NCBI GenBank assembly: GCA_022769625.1
Contig: JALEJP010000022.1
Location: 186,001-250,000, forward strand
From: Lachnospiraceae bacterium
GTDB lineage: Bacteria > Bacillota > Clostridia > Lachnospirales > Lachnospiraceae
Length of the DNA stretch: 64,000 nucleotides
Direction: 5' to 3'
Shown: piece after piece, positions 26,697 through 36,758 of the stretch
Numbering within the stretch: the first letter of the stretch is position 1
Layout of the letters: each line of letters starts with the position of its first letter
Position numbers and translations under genes: made by a program
The notes under the pieces: generated by a model
What the model was told of the DNA's origin: nothing
The model's input: only the letters and a program-made list of their open reading frames with translations
Databases searched by the model: none

Positions 26697-28550
26697 TTAT
26701 TTTGTAACTTTGATCGTAACCGTACCCTTTGTTCCGTCTTCCGCTGTCACGGTGACTGCAAACTGTGCCTGAGTTTCATTTTCGTCAACAGTAACCAGAC
26801 CATCCTGTGTCACTGTCGTACCTTCCGCAACATCTCCGAAGATTTCCCATGTAACATCAACCGGTTCATCATTCAAAGTTGCTTCAAACTGCTGTGAATC
26901 CCCAAGTGCCACATTCCACTCAAATTTTCCTTTGTAAGGACTCACCGTAATACCGGTCCATCCTTCCTCAACACCTTTCTGCCATGCCCATTTCTCATTG
27001 GTGATCCAGTTGGAGGTATTCCACGGAATCACGTATCCAGGTGCCGCTTTCAGTTCCGGATCACACTGCATCGGTGTCAAAAGACTTCCCCCCGCATTGA
27101 TACCATCATTCCATCCAGGATAATACTGTTTCAGTGTAACGGTTTCACCATCTACGATTTTTTCCACTTCTTTCAATACGGTACGTGTGGTAACATATAC
27201 GGTATTGCCCACAAGCTGCGGATTTCTGTCCTGCTCACCGCTTGCATCAAATAATTTTGCTTCTGCGGCATCCAGGGTCAGACTTCCGTTTCCATCCTCA
27301 TCCTCTGCATAATACAGCTTCTGGCCATCCTGCTCCAGGCGCAACAGATAGGACGGAGCACCGAAAATCTGTCTCCAGTCTGTCAGGTTTGCAAGTCCGT
27401 AAAAGCTGTAAGCCGTCACGGTACCGTCAATTGTGGTTCCACCGCCGCCCTGCTGTGCTTCATAAACATAAACACTTCCGATGTCATACGTCTTCTCCGC
27501 TTTGGCCTTGCCTTTGTTGACAGAGATCGTCATCTTCGTATATATCGGCGTAAATGCCCAGTTCTGATAAATCAAAGCAATCTGCGTTTCATCCTTCTCT
27601 GAGTTAACCTTGAAATCCTTGTCTGCCGTAAGTCTGCGTTCATCTCCCCGGTCATTTTTCAAAGTGATGCTCACATCTTTGCTTTTTACGGATGATGCAT
27701 TTACCTTTGCAGGCCAGGTGATATAGAAATCGTCTGCATAATTGTCACACAGGATTGGCATTTCGCCATCGCCGATCCAGGTCCATACCGGATCTTTGCT
27801 TGCTTTTGGTGCATCGGTCCGGTCAGAAAGAGCAACAAATTCTGCCTCAATGGCCGGTGTGCCGTTTTCCGTATAAAGGCTGATGGCATCTGAAGTATAA
27901 TTATAACCATAAATCAGAATATGCACCTTAAACTCCTGGCTGGCAATTTCTTTTCCATTGTAGCGGATTCCGCTTACCTTCAGGTTAAATGTATAATTGC
28001 CATGTCCATCTCCACCAAGACAACTCCACTCGCGACCGCTGTTTGCATCTACATTAGGATACTGATCCAGATCCAGTTCAAGGTCTCCTTTGGAAAGGCG
28101 ATATTCCAGTTTTCCGTTTGACCATGTACCGGTAAGTTTTGTTGCAAGGAACTTATATTCGGATGGATAATATCCATCTCCCTCCACCAGCTCAACCTTT
28201 GCATTACTGCTGTCAATCTTTTTGTCATCTACTGCACTTCCGTTTGGCATGGTAAGTGTCAGGACTGCCTTGCTGTCCTCCTCATAGTCAACGGTTGTGT
28301 TTAATACAGATTTCAATGTGCTTTTTCCATTGGTATAGGCACTCCCGTTCAGATTGCTGGTAACCTGAAGTACCGGAACCATTTTGCTCACTGGTTGAGA
28401 AGGTTTGCCGGGTTTTCCCTTACTGGTACTTACGGTAACCTTCTTTGTCTGTTTCTGTGCCGCATTTACCTCTGCCGGAAATACCGTTCCTGATGCAGCC
28501 AGGACAAATGCCATACATACTGGAAGAATCTTGCTAATGTTCTTTCTCAT
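26697..28550 (-). CDS. Secreted protein with C-terminal Ig-like domain
   Basis: A 617-residue exported protein. Residues 1-30 are a signal peptide (KILPVCMAFVLAASG, cleavage after VNA). A basic Ser/Pro-rich linker (to about 60) leads to beta-rich modules with no motif I can name. Residues about 535-617 form a BIG2-like Ig domain (ending GTVTIKVTK). A segment at about 420-440 (EDEDGNGSLTLDAAEAKLF) has the Asp-rich look of a dockerin/EF-hand calcium loop. No LPXTG motif or membrane anchor is present. A TATACT box near 28605-28610 on minus may be its -10. Likely a surface or secreted binding protein; the ligand is unknown. Confidence 0.8.
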   Translation of the reverse strand: MRKNISKILPVCMAFVLAASGTVFPAEVNAAQKQTKKVTVSTSKGKPGKPSQPVSKMVPVLQVTSNLNGSAYTNGKSTLKSVLNTTVDYEEDSKAVLTLTMPNGSAVDDKKIDSSNAKVELVEGDGYYPSEYKFLATKLTGTWSNGKLEYRLSKGDLELDLDQYPNVDANSGREWSCLGGDGHGNYTFNLKVSGIRYNGKEIASQEFKVHILIYGYNYTSDAISLYTENGTPAIEAEFVALSDRTDAPKASKDPVWTWIGDGEMPILCDNYADDFYITWPAKVNASSVKSKDVSITLKNDRGDERRLTADKDFKVNSEKDETQIALIYQNWAFTPIYTKMTISVNKGKAKAEKTYDIGSVYVYEAQQGGGGTTIDGTVTAYSFYGLANLTDWRQIFGAPSYLLRLEQDGQKLYYAEDEDGNGSLTLDAAEAKLFDASGEQDRNPQLVGNTVYVTTRTVLKEVEKIVDGETVTLKQYYPGWNDGINAGGSLLTPMQCDPELKAAPGYVIPWNTSNWITNEKWAWQKGVEEGWTGITVSPYKGKFEWNVALGDSQQFEATLNDEPVDVTWEIFGDVAEGTTVTQDGLVTVDENETQAQFAVTVTAEDGTKGTVTIKVTK

Positions 28551-28734
28551 TTTCTTGCCTCCGTTTCATTCATTTTACTGTTGCTTCGCAGCTTTTGATA
28601 AGATAAGTATAGCAATCTTCCATTTGAAACACCATTCAAGCATTTTGCCATTATGCTTAACATTTTTGTCCAGTTTTCATGCACTATTTTGCTCCGTTTT
28701 CTTTTTTTGCACTAAAGCATTTTTCGCATGGTTC

Positions 28735-29256
28735 CTACCGAGCATCCAGTTTTGAGAGAACAACGAGAATATCTGCCTTCCCATCCATGGCAGCCGAAAG
28801 TTTCTCTCCTGCCATCTTTCCCGCCTCGTAATTGTCCGTGCCAATATAACATTCCCGCCCGCTTTTTTTTGAATCTTCATCAATCAGTACCACAGGTATC
28901 CCTTTTTCCTGAAGCTGCGCTATTTTGGCATCGATCTCACCGGAATTGGGCTCTCCTATTGTTATGATTCCATCCACTTTCATGTACTGTGCCTGTTCCA
29001 GAAGCTCCAGCTGTTGTCCGGTGTCGAATTTCTGATACTGCATATATTCTGTTGCCGTACCAAGCTCCAGATCTGCCGCCTGGATACCGGCCTGAATATC
29101 CTCCCAGTAATAACCACCGGTACATATGATCGCCGCAAATCTTCTGGCATTTTTATCATAATACTCCTCTCTTCCGGTAATCAATAGATACAGAAAAAAA
29201 CAGCCGCAGATCACAAGGCTCAGTATCAGAAAAATCCGGCTTTTCCGTTTTTCCAT
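28735..29256 (-). pseudogene. Truncated sugar-type periplasmic-binding protein
   Basis: A 173-residue frame: an N-terminal membrane anchor (RIFLILSLVICGCFFLYLL), then the first lobe of a Peripla_BP_4 binding protein (FAAIICTGGYYWEDIQAGIQ, DGIITIGEPNS, GIPVVLIDED, YIGTDNYEAGKMAGEKL). Full proteins run to about 320 residues with a second lobe; here the frame stops after LVVLSKLDAR and only 184 nt remain before the next gene. So the C-terminal lobe is lost and the product should not bind sugar normally. The ATG at 29256 has GAGGAG 10 nt upstream. A membrane-bound sensor role is possible but less likely. Confidence 0.6.
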
Positions 29257-29292
29257 CTTCAAAATTCTCCTCATTTTTCGGTATTTTCAGGT

Positions 29293-29328
29293 AAAGAAAA
29301 CGGGGTACGACATCTTCTGCCATACCCC
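29293..29328 (-). terminator. glnS terminator
   Basis: On minus, GGGGTA (29328-29323 side) pairs with TACCCC (29307-29302 side), followed by TTTTCTTT. It lies about 60 nt after the glnS stop. Confidence 0.65.
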
Positions 29329-29389
29329 TTCATCAGCAGAAACCTTTTTTTGCATGCTCTGCTGCAATTCATACTTCCTTTTTCTCTCT

Positions 29390-31057
29390 TTACTGCTGTT
29401 TTGGCAGTTTAAACGAGCTCTTCAGCGCGACGATCCGGTTAAATACCGGTGCTCCTTCCTTTGAGTCATGCGAATCTGCGCAGAAATACCCCTGTCTCAC
29501 AAACTGGAAACTGTCATAAGGCTTTGCACAGGCCAGCTCAGGCTCCACATAGCATTCCTTCACCGTCAGTGAATTTGGATTCAGATTCAGGCTGCCATCC
29601 GGATTGTAGACACCCTTTTCCTCATCAATGATGTTCTCATAAAGGCGGACGGTCACTTTCTTTGCCGTCTGTGCTGCTACCCAGTGAATCGTTCCCTTTA
29701 CCTTGCGACCGGTAAATCCGGTGCCGCACTTGGTCTCCGGATCATAAGTACAATGAATCTCCACTACATTTCCATCTCCATCTTTGACAAAGCTCTCACA
29801 CTTCACAAAGTATGCATTCATCAGGCGCACCTCATTACCCGGGAAGAGACGGAAATATTTTTTCGGCGGATTCTCCATGAAATCCTCTCTGTCAATATAG
29901 AGCTCACGGCCAAACGGAACCTTACGTTTTCCGAGTGCTTCATTTTCCAGGTTGTTGTCCACATCCAGATACTCAATCTGTCCTTCCGGATAATTGTCAA
30001 TGATCAATTTAACCGGGTCAAGAACGGCCATCATACGCGGACGTTTTAACTTCAGATCTTCACGGATACAATACTCCAGCATCGCATAATCTACGGAACT
30101 CTGTGCCTTGCTGACACCACAGAGATCCACAAACATCTTGATGGACTCCGGTGTAAAGCCACGGCGTCTCAAAGCCGCAATGGATACCAGACGTGGATCA
30201 TCCCAGCCATCCACAATGCCTTCCTCTACCAGCTTTTTGATATAGCGCTTTCCGGTGACCACATTGGTCAGATAAAGCTTTGCGAATTCTATCTGCTTTG
30301 GCGGATGAGGATACTCAAGCTCCCGCACAACCCAGTCGTAAAGCGGACGGTGATCCTCAAACTCCAGTGTACAGATGGAATGAGTCACGCCCTCAATGGC
30401 ATCCTCAATGGGATGAGCAAAATCATACATCGGGTAAATACACCATTTGTCTCCGGTATTGTGATGTGTCATATGGGCAACACGGTAAAGGATCGGATCA
30501 CGCATATTGATATTCGGAGATGTCATGTCGATTTTGGCACGCAGCACCTTTTCTCCATCGGCGTATTTGCCATCCTTCATATTCTGAAAAAGCTCCAGGT
30601 TCTCCTCAACGGAACGGTTCCGGTACGGGCTTTCTTTTCCAGGCTCCGTCAGTGTTCCCCGGTATTCCCGGATCTGCTCTGCTGTCAGGTCACAGACATA
30701 AGCTTTTCCTTTTTTGATCAGTTTGATGGCTGCCTCGTACATCTGCTCAAAATAATCCGACGCAAAAAACAGTCTGTCTTCCCAGTCTGCTCCCAGCCAC
30801 TTGATGTCCTCTTTGATCGACTCCACAAACTCAACACGCTCTTTCGTTGGGTTCGTATCGTCAAAACGCATATTAAACTTGCCATGATATTTCTGTGCCA
30901 GTCCGTAATTCAACAGAATGGATTTTGCATGTCCTATATGAAGATATCCATTTGGCTCCGGCGGAAAACGTGTACATACTGTCTCACATTTTCCTTCCGC
31001 CAGATCTTTTTCGATGATCTGTTCAATAAAATTTTTGGAAACGGTTTCTTCTCCCAT
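29390..31057 (-). CDS. glnS: Glutamine--tRNA ligase
   Basis: A 555-residue class I aminoacyl-tRNA synthetase charging tRNA-Gln directly. The HIGH motif is at 40-43 ([10 protein letters not shown]), the active-site RFDDTNP near 63-69, and the KMSKS-like loop is [10 protein letters not shown], a form found in some clostridial GlnRS. The C-terminal half has the anticodon-binding beta barrels ([24 protein letters not shown]). Length is normal. GGAGG lies about 7 nt before the ATG. Its own promoter and a 10-bp leader hairpin are upstream; I saw no T-box sequence. Confidence 0.97.
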   Translation of the reverse strand: MGEETVSKNFIEQIIEKDLAEGKCETVCTRFPPEPNGYLHIGHAKSILLNYGLAQKYHGKFNMRFDDTNPTKERVEFVESIKEDIKWLGADWEDRLFFASDYFEQMYEAAIKLIKKGKAYVCDLTAEQIREYRGTLTEPGKESPYRNRSVEENLELFQNMKDGKYADGEKVLRAKIDMTSPNINMRDPILYRVAHMTHHNTGDKWCIYPMYDFAHPIEDAIEGVTHSICTLEFEDHRPLYDWVVRELEYPHPPKQIEFAKLYLTNVVTGKRYIKKLVEEGIVDGWDDPRLVSIAALRRRGFTPESIKMFVDLCGVSKAQSSVDYAMLEYCIREDLKLKRPRMMAVLDPVKLIIDNYPEGQIEYLDVDNNLENEALGKRKVPFGRELYIDREDFMENPPKKYFRLFPGNEVRLMNAYFVKCESFVKDGDGNVVEIHCTYDPETKCGTGFTGRKVKGTIHWVAAQTAKKVTVRLYENIIDEEKGVYNPDGSLNLNPNSLTVKECYVEPELACAKPYDSFQFVRQGYFCADSHDSKEGAPVFNRIVALKSSFKLPKQQ

Positions 31058-31114
31058 AATTTCCCTCCTAAAATCTGTTTTTCATCTGTCTCTTTCTGAC
31101 CTCATCAATCCAGA

Positions 31115-31152
31115 GCATATAAAAAGTAAGAATACCAGAAGCTTTTATATGC
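31115..31152 (-). other. Leader hairpin of glnS
   Basis: GCATATAAAA (31115-31124) pairs with TTTTATATGC (31143-31152), 10 bp. It lies between the glnS promoter and start. No T-run follows, so it is not a terminator; the role is unknown. Confidence 0.45.
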
Positions 31153-31164
31153 CAATCAGCTAAA

Positions 31165-31193
31165 ATATTACCATATATTTTTCAAAATTACAA
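31165..31193 (-). promoter_or_regulatory. glnS promoter
   Basis: On minus, TTGTAA (31193-31188), 17-nt spacer, TAATAT (31170-31165), about 108 nt before the glnS start. Confidence 0.6.
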
Positions 31194-31202
31194 CGCTATT
31201 CA

Positions 31203-31231
31203 TTTACATTTTCCCGGCAATATACTATTAT
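31203..31231 (+). promoter_or_regulatory. Promoter of the lipid kinase gene
   Basis: TTTACA (31203-31208), 17-nt spacer, TATTAT (31226-31231), back to back with the glnS promoter and about 74 nt before the kinase start. Confidence 0.6.
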
Positions 31232-31304
31232 GATAACAGTTTTATTCCAATTTCTGCACTGCTGTTTTCATTCTGAAATACAAAAATTAACACCGGAGAA
31301 AAAT

Positions 31305-32237
31305 ATGATGTACTATTTTATTGTCAATCCTTCCTCAAGCTCGGGACATGGAAGCCATCCCTGGAAGGAAGTAAAACATCTGCTGGATTGTAAAAATATA
31401 CCCTATCATGCCGCTTTCACAAGAAAAGACGGTGACGCATCCCGTCTGGCTGCAAAGGCTTCTGCAAAAGCCTCCTCTGAAAATCCCTGCACTGTAGTTG
31501 CAGTGGGCGGAGACGGAACGGCAAATGAAGTCCTGAACGGACTTCATCTATCCCCTTATCTGAATTTCGGTTATATCCCCGCAGGCTCTGGAAATGATCT
31601 GGCCAAAGGGCTTGGTCTGCCCCTTGACCCTGCTCTGGCACTGGATCACATTCTTCACCCCGAAAACATACGCCCGGTTCGAATTGGGCGCACCAAGACC
31701 ACGGAAGGCATCGTCAGACGCTTTCTCATAAGCAGCGGCCAGGGATTCGATGCTGCCGTTTGCCATGATTCCCATCACTCCGGCACAAAGAATCTTTTAA
31801 ACCGGCTGGGACTTGGTAAGCTGACTTATCTGGCCACTGCACTGCAGACTCTGATCCATCTTAAAGGAACACCCGCTTCTCTGACTCTGGATGACGGTCC
31901 TGCCCATTTTTATGACAGTACTTTTTTCACTGCGTTTATGAATATGCGCTATGAAGGCGGAGGCTTCATGTTCTGCCCTGACGCAGACCCCTGTGATGAC
32001 TGTCTTGATGTATGCGTAGTGGAAAAAATGCCAAAACTTAAGGTACTGCTTCTGCTGCCCACCGCATTCTTTGGAAAACATGTTCGGTTTTCCGATGTCA
32101 TCCACATTTACCGCTGTAAAAAAGCCGTTCTCCGGGCGGAGACGGCTCTTCACGTACATACAGACGGAGAAGGTCTGGGACCACAAAAGACCATCGAAAT
32201 ATCCCTGGAACCCCAGACACTGTCTTTTCTTAATTAA
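31305..32237 (+). CDS. Diacylglycerol kinase family lipid kinase
   Basis: A 310-residue DagK/YegS/BmrU-type kinase that phosphorylates diacylglycerol or a related lipid at the membrane using ATP. The nucleotide loop is VAVGGDGTANEVLNGL (about 64-79), followed by IPAGSGNDLAKGLGLP; the C-terminal half has MRYEGGGFMFCPDADPCDDC and HTDGEGLG, matching the family. The start at 31305 has CGGAG 6 nt upstream; a second ATG follows directly. The 3' end overlaps the convergent glycosyltransferase gene by 8 nt with no terminator between. The protein is probably involved in lipid recycling, as with bacterial DgkB. Confidence 0.9.
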   Translation: MMYYFIVNPSSSSGHGSHPWKEVKHLLDCKNIPYHAAFTRKDGDASRLAAKASAKASSENPCTVVAVGGDGTANEVLNGLHLSPYLNFGYIPAGSGNDLAKGLGLPLDPALALDHILHPENIRPVRIGRTKTTEGIVRRFLISSGQGFDAAVCHDSHHSGTKNLLNRLGLGKLTYLATALQTLIHLKGTPASLTLDDGPAHFYDSTFFTAFMNMRYEGGGFMFCPDADPCDDCLDVCVVEKMPKLKVLLLLPTAFFGKHVRFSDVIHIYRCKKAVLRAETALHVHTDGEGLGPQKTIEISLEPQTLSFLN

Positions 32238-33246
32238 ATCCGTAAAACTTCTGTGTGATCCGATAGGCAGCCACAGACAGTTTACGTCCTCCTTTCCCCG
32301 GAAGATTCATGGTACGTCCGAAGATACCGTGTCTCAGCTTCAGATAGAGACCGGTGTCTTTGGATTTCAGGTACTGCCACAGCTCTTTCTTTTTCTCAAG
32401 ATTTTCCTCCGTTCCGGAACGCAGCAGCATCACAGAGGAAATCGTTGTGATGATATCCAGATAACTGATCATATACTGCCGCAGGCGTTTGTTTGCAATC
32501 TTTCTTCCCGCCATCGTATCGATCATAATCTTATTGACACGGATCTGCTGGTCGATGCGGGAGATCATCACCTGTTCATTCACCGACTGATCTTCCCGTC
32601 CGATAAAATAGTGATAAAAATTCAGATTTCGATAGTAAAGATTTTTTACATAAGGCAGCGGCTGGAATACAAACAGATTGTCCACATAAAACGTATGCTT
32701 TGGAAGCTCCAGCCCGCACTCCCGAAGAAGCATGGTACGGTAAATCACGGAATGCATCAATATGTAATGACCAATGTGCAGTTTTTTTGCTTCCTCCCAG
32801 TGGAAAATCTCATTTTCCGGGAAAGCGCCGTAGCGCATCACCTTTTTACGCTTTGCTCCAACCTTGTCATAGACAAAATTGCTGATAAACATATCCACTG
32901 TCTCCGGACCGGCTACTAACTCCTTCAGTGTCCGGATAATCTCCAGATAAGCATCCTCATCTACCCAGTCATCACTGTCTACAACCTTATAGTAGAGACC
33001 TGTGGCATTTCTAAGCCCGGCATTTACCGCTTCTCCGTGGCCTCCGTTTTCCTGATGGATCGCCCGTACGATTCCCGGATAGTTTTTTTCATATTCATCA
33101 GCGATCTCTGCTGTATCATCTTTTGCAGAACCGTCATCCACAATCAGGATCTCCACGTCATCTCCGCCCGGAAGCAGAGAGTCAATGCATCTTCTCATAT
33201 AGGCTGCTGAATTGTAACATGGAATTGCTATCGATAATATTTTCAC
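32230..33246 (-). CDS. Glycosyltransferase family 2
   Basis: A 338-residue GT-A fold transferase. Residues 1-110 hold the family-2 core: ILSIAIPCYNSAAYMRRC, EILIVDDGS, QENGGHGEAVNAG and VDSDDWVDEDAYLE, the last containing the metal-binding DXD. The C-terminal part is helical and basic, as in wall-polysaccharide transferases. It probably adds sugar to an envelope glycan; the donor is unknown. The start was set at GTG 33246 because GGAGG is 8 nt before it and the core then starts VKILSIAIP; an ATG at 33261 with AGGA is an alternative. It follows mutY on the same strand, 42 nt downstream. Confidence 0.85.
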   Translation of the reverse strand: MKILSIAIPCYNSAAYMRRCIDSLLPGGDDVEILIVDDGSAKDDTAEIADEYEKNYPGIVRAIHQENGGHGEAVNAGLRNATGLYYKVVDSDDWVDEDAYLEIIRTLKELVAGPETVDMFISNFVYDKVGAKRKKVMRYGAFPENEIFHWEEAKKLHIGHYILMHSVIYRTMLLRECGLELPKHTFYVDNLFVFQPLPYVKNLYYRNLNFYHYFIGREDQSVNEQVMISRIDQQIRVNKIMIDTMAGRKIANKRLRQYMISYLDIITTISSVMLLRSGTEENLEKKKELWQYLKSKDTGLYLKLRHGIFGRTMNLPGKGGRKLSVAAYRITQKFYGFN

Positions 33247-33288
33247 TTCTTCTTCCTCCATACATCTTTTCCTGGTATCTTATCCTGG

Positions 33289-34359
33289 TCATTCGTATTT
33301 TTCCTGTCCAAGCTTAATCTGCAGATAATCTGTGTATGCTGCAAAAGCAGCCGGTATCGGATATTGTTCCTCTGTCTGCTGGGGTTCCACAAAAATCATA
33401 TCCGTTCCCTGATATTTCTTCAACTCATCCACCAGAACAACATACCCCTTCATCTGCCATTCAATGTGGCTGAAAATATGCTTTGCATCCGCTAGTTCCT
33501 GAATCCGAAGGGGGGAAAGCCCCTGCTGTTTGATCCACCAGAGTACCTCCTCACGGCTTGCGAAGCCTTCGATACTCGGGAGTTCATAAAGTCCTGCCAG
33601 AAGCCCCGTATCCGGTCTTTTCCGGATCGCTGCCTGCTCCCCGTCCCGGATGACCAGTACGGTTCGTTTTTCTATTTTTCTTGGTTTTTTTTGCGCCTTC
33701 CTGGGGTACTTAAGCTCTCTGCCGTTTTTATGGGCAAGACAAATCGTTTTCAGTGGACATTCCGTACATCTGGGTGCACCATTTGGGACACATACCACAG
33801 CTCCAAGCTCCATAAGTGCCTGATTAAATGCACCTGCCTGATTCTCCGGCATAATCTCCAGAAGCCTCTGCTCCATCTGACGTTTCACAGACTGCTTCGT
33901 AATATCACTCTCATCCTCCATAACCCTTGTAAGCACACGCAGCACATTACCATCCACCGCCGGCACCGGAATCTGAAAGGCAATGGAAGCCACAGCTCCT
34001 GCCGTGTAAGGTCCAATTCCAGGAAGTGCAAGCAGCTTTTCGTAGTCTGCAGGCATTTTTCCTCCATACTGCTCCATGATACACTGTGCCGCCTTCTGCA
34101 TATTTCGCACCCGGTTGTAGTAGCCAAGTCCTTCCCATAGCTTCAGGAGTCTGTCCTGGGAACAGACAGAAAGCGCCTGCACATCCGGAAGTGCTTCCAC
34201 AAATCGCTCAAAATAGGGTTTCACCGCCTCCACCCTTGTCTGCTGAAGCATGATTTCCGAGACCCATACCCGATAGGGCCTGGGATCTTCACGCCACGGA
34301 AGAACACGCGCATTGGCATCAAACCAGGATAGCAGAGGTTTTGTAATCTGCTCAAGCAT
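33289..34359 (-). CDS. mutY: A/G-specific adenine glycosylase MutY
   Basis: A 356-residue DNA-repair enzyme that removes adenine paired with 8-oxoguanine. The helix-hairpin-helix is LLALPGIGPYTAGAVASIAF (about 109-128), followed by the catalytic Asp in VPAVDGNVLRVL. The [4Fe-4S] cysteines are in CVPNGAPRCTECPLKTIC; the first spacing is seven residues, not the six of E. coli, as in other clostridial copies I recall. The C-terminal NUDIX-like domain for 8-oxoG recognition begins near residue 232. It starts one base after the sfsA stop with GGAGG in the sfsA 3' end. Confidence 0.95.
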   Translation of the reverse strand: MLEQITKPLLSWFDANARVLPWREDPRPYRVWVSEIMLQQTRVEAVKPYFERFVEALPDVQALSVCSQDRLLKLWEGLGYYNRVRNMQKAAQCIMEQYGGKMPADYEKLLALPGIGPYTAGAVASIAFQIPVPAVDGNVLRVLTRVMEDESDITKQSVKRQMEQRLLEIMPENQAGAFNQALMELGAVVCVPNGAPRCTECPLKTICLAHKNGRELKYPRKAQKKPRKIEKRTVLVIRDGEQAAIRKRPDTGLLAGLYELPSIEGFASREEVLWWIKQQGLSPLRIQELADAKHIFSHIEWQMKGYVVLVDELKKYQGTDMIFVEPQQTEEQYPIPAAFAAYTDYLQIKLGQEKYE

Positions 34360-35100
34360 CTATGCTCCTCCTTTTTTCTGAGTACTGTGCACCGGTTCTC
34401 CAAGATTTACCGGAACCGGTCTGTCAATCTTCATCGAGTCCTCTGTCACCAGACAGTCATAGGCCAGAATATGTACGCCATTTTTCTGTGCTTCCCGAAG
34501 TACGACTCCAAAATCCGGATGCGTCCTGTCATTTGGCTCAAAAGAACGGATGCCTTTCATCTGGATCACAAACAACAAATATGCCTCATAACCGTCCTCC
34601 CTGCATGCCATCAATTCGCGCACATGCCGGACTCCCCGCTCGGTGGGCGCATCCGGAAAACGCGCAATCCCGTTTTCTTCCAGCGTCACACCTTTTACCT
34701 CCATAAAAAGCTTCTGATCCGATGTTTCCGCGTACAGATCGAACCTTGAGCTTCCGTATTTTGTTTCTGGACGAACGATGATGTCTCCCCCTTTGAAAGG
34801 TTTCGTTTCACAAAACATCCCCCCTCCCCGCAGCCATTCAGCCGCCGCGTGATTTGGAGCCTGTGAATCCATATTGATGATCTGTCCGTTTTTTTCCACC
34901 GCAATCAGGTCATAGGCTGTTTTCCGGTCAGGATTTTCACTTTTCTCCAGATATACCACTGCACCTGCTATCAGAAGCTCACGACATCTTCCGGTATTTT
35001 TTACATGACAGATTTCCCGTCGCCCCTCCTTGTCCACATATGCGATAAAACGATTGGGCCGCTCCAGAAACACTGCCTTCTCTACCTGATGATATTTCAT
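34360..35100 (-). CDS. sfsA: SfsA family protein
   Basis: A 246-residue SfsA protein. Markers are FLERPNRFIAYVD at the start, HVKNTGRCRELL, SRFDLYAE and the FMEVKGVTLEENGIARFPDA block, which resembles a restriction-endonuclease-like fold with DNA-binding OB part. It was named for sugar-fermentation stimulation in E. coli; the true biochemical role is uncertain, with nuclease activity suggested by fold. It begins one base after the L,D-transpeptidase stop and its stop abuts the mutY ATG, so the three genes form one tight operon. Confidence 0.93.
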   Translation of the reverse strand: MKYHQVEKAVFLERPNRFIAYVDKEGRREICHVKNTGRCRELLIAGAVVYLEKSENPDRKTAYDLIAVEKNGQIINMDSQAPNHAAAEWLRGGGMFCETKPFKGGDIIVRPETKYGSSRFDLYAETSDQKLFMEVKGVTLEENGIARFPDAPTERGVRHVRELMACREDGYEAYLLFVIQMKGIRSFEPNDRTHPDFGVVLREAQKNGVHILAYDCLVTEDSMKIDRPVPVNLGEPVHSTQKKGGA

Positions 35101-35101
35101 A

Positions 35102-36649
35102 TTACTTATATTCCCCGTTTCGATAAAAACAGATTACGGGAAAGCCTTTCTCAATATTTTCATAAATCGTCTTTGCGGCTCCATACGGCAGATTGATACA
35201 TCCATGGGAACCATTGTTCCAGAAAATCTCACCTCCGTAGCTGCCACGCCAGCTGGAATCGTGAAATCCGATTCCTCCGTTAAAGGGCATCCAGAAAGTA
35301 ACGGGACTTTCATAGCTGTCGCCTGGCTTATTACTCCTCAGAACGGCCGGTGACTTTTTAAAATACACCGTATACGTTCCCGGTGGTGTCCTGCGATCCT
35401 TTGTCATCTTTCCGGAAACAAAATCTGATTCCACGATCAGTTCCCCGTCAATATACATCCAAAGATGCTGTTTTGTCAAATCTACTTCCACATACGTGTC
35501 ACCCATGTCACCATTTTCCCAGCTTTTTGCTGTCTGTGCAAACAAAGGTGTTCGCTCCATATGAGGCTCCTGTTCCATCAGCTTTGTAAGCTCCACCGCT
35601 TCAGCTTCCTGATCGATCTTCCAGCCATAGGATCCGCCTTCCACCGTCACATAAGTGCCATCGCTGGTTTTAAATCTGCGTGGCTTGTCATACGTATCAT
35701 ATTTTTCCGCAAGAAAAGCAATATAGTCACGAATGGCTCCGTCTTTTACCAGCACCTTACCCTGCTCATCCAGAACCAGCCATTCCTTTATCACTCTTCC
35801 GTTGAGAACTTCTTTCTTATCTCCGAAGCAATAGGTGATTTCAATGTCCGCATAGTGATTCATTTCCGCCAGCTGCCTGTTCAGCTTTTCATCCTCACCT
35901 GTGACTTTCGGAGCCTCGTAACACTTTTCTTTTTCCAGATCCAGCACATCTTTGCGGGCTGTTATCGCTTCCTCAAGAAGCTTCAGCAGTCGGCTCTTTT
36001 TTACTTTACATCCCTGCTTTTCTTTCTCAATCACAAATTTTGTGGATTGAAACGCAATCCTTGCATCCACAGGTTCCTGCTCCACGCTTTTGTCGAAGCA
36101 ATTAAGTGCCTCTGCCTTCTCTTTCAGAAGTTCCTCATCATAGGATACTGCCGCATCAAATTCCAGAGAGGAGGGCCGGAAGTAGCTGATAAACCAAAGT
36201 GCATAAGGCTGAGTACTGCACAGCTTCTGTATCTCACCGTTTGACACGTAACGATAATCCATATCCTGTGCGGTTATGGTCTCTTTCCCCCCATTCCGTT
36301 CTTTCAGGACGATCTCGTAGCTTTCCACACTGTTGCGAATTTGCTGTTCCGCCTCCTCTGCCGTAAGATGGCCCGTGTAAACACCATTTATCGTAGTATT
36401 TGCAAGAAACCGGTCATGAAAATAGACAATACCGCCAATATAAAACCCAAACAGCAGCAAGGCTGCCCCACAGGCACCGATTTTCATCCATTTTTTCCAT
36501 CTGCCTGCCCAACCTGAACTGTCTGTAGGGGATGCCGCTGCTTTCTCTTCTTTTTGCTTTTCTTCTTTTTGCTTTTCTTCTTTTCTCGCATCCTGTACCG
36601 GCTTCACCGCAGGGTTATTCTTTTTTCTTTTCTTTTTCTTTTTTCCCAT
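35102..36649 (-). CDS. L,D-transpeptidase
   Basis: A 515-residue membrane-anchored peptidoglycan cross-linking enzyme. Residues 1-50 are cytoplasmic and extremely basic, with a tandem EEKQK repeat; about 55-76 form the membrane helix (IGACGAALLLFGFYIGGIVY). The outer part has two peptidoglycan-binding-4-type domains (about 85-360), and about 390-515 form the YkuD domain with IGFHDSSWRG and the catalytic NNGSHGCINLPY (Cys nucleophile, His). It makes 3-3 cross-links between stem peptides or attaches proteins. GGAG lies 8 nt before the ATG. First gene of the operon with sfsA and mutY. Confidence 0.94.
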   Translation of the reverse strand: MGKKKKKRKKNNPAVKPVQDARKEEKQKEEKQKEEKAAASPTDSSGWAGRWKKWMKIGACGAALLLFGFYIGGIVYFHDRFLANTTINGVYTGHLTAEEAEQQIRNSVESYEIVLKERNGGKETITAQDMDYRYVSNGEIQKLCSTQPYALWFISYFRPSSLEFDAAVSYDEELLKEKAEALNCFDKSVEQEPVDARIAFQSTKFVIEKEKQGCKVKKSRLLKLLEEAITARKDVLDLEKEKCYEAPKVTGEDEKLNRQLAEMNHYADIEITYCFGDKKEVLNGRVIKEWLVLDEQGKVLVKDGAIRDYIAFLAEKYDTYDKPRRFKTSDGTYVTVEGGSYGWKIDQEAEAVELTKLMEQEPHMERTPLFAQTAKSWENGDMGDTYVEVDLTKQHLWMYIDGELIVESDFVSGKMTKDRRTPPGTYTVYFKKSPAVLRSNKPGDSYESPVTFWMPFNGGIGFHDSSWRGSYGGEIFWNNGSHGCINLPYGAAKTIYENIEKGFPVICFYRNGEYK

Positions 36650-36758
36650 ACCTCACACTCCATAACAGATAGTATGCATACAATCTTCTTAATCATACCA
36701 TCGAAGGCAAAGTTATAAAAGTACTTTTTGAAATTATTAAGAAAAAATAAAATTTAAT

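Noticed and set aside
31058-31304. T-box riboswitch before glnS
   Set aside because: Only a simple 10-bp hairpin is visible; no T-box consensus or antiterminator/terminator pair is seen.
36541-36600. Tandem repeat array in the L,D-transpeptidase N-terminus
   Set aside because: The EEKQK repeats are a short low-complexity basic linker inside the gene, not a separate repeat element or CRISPR.
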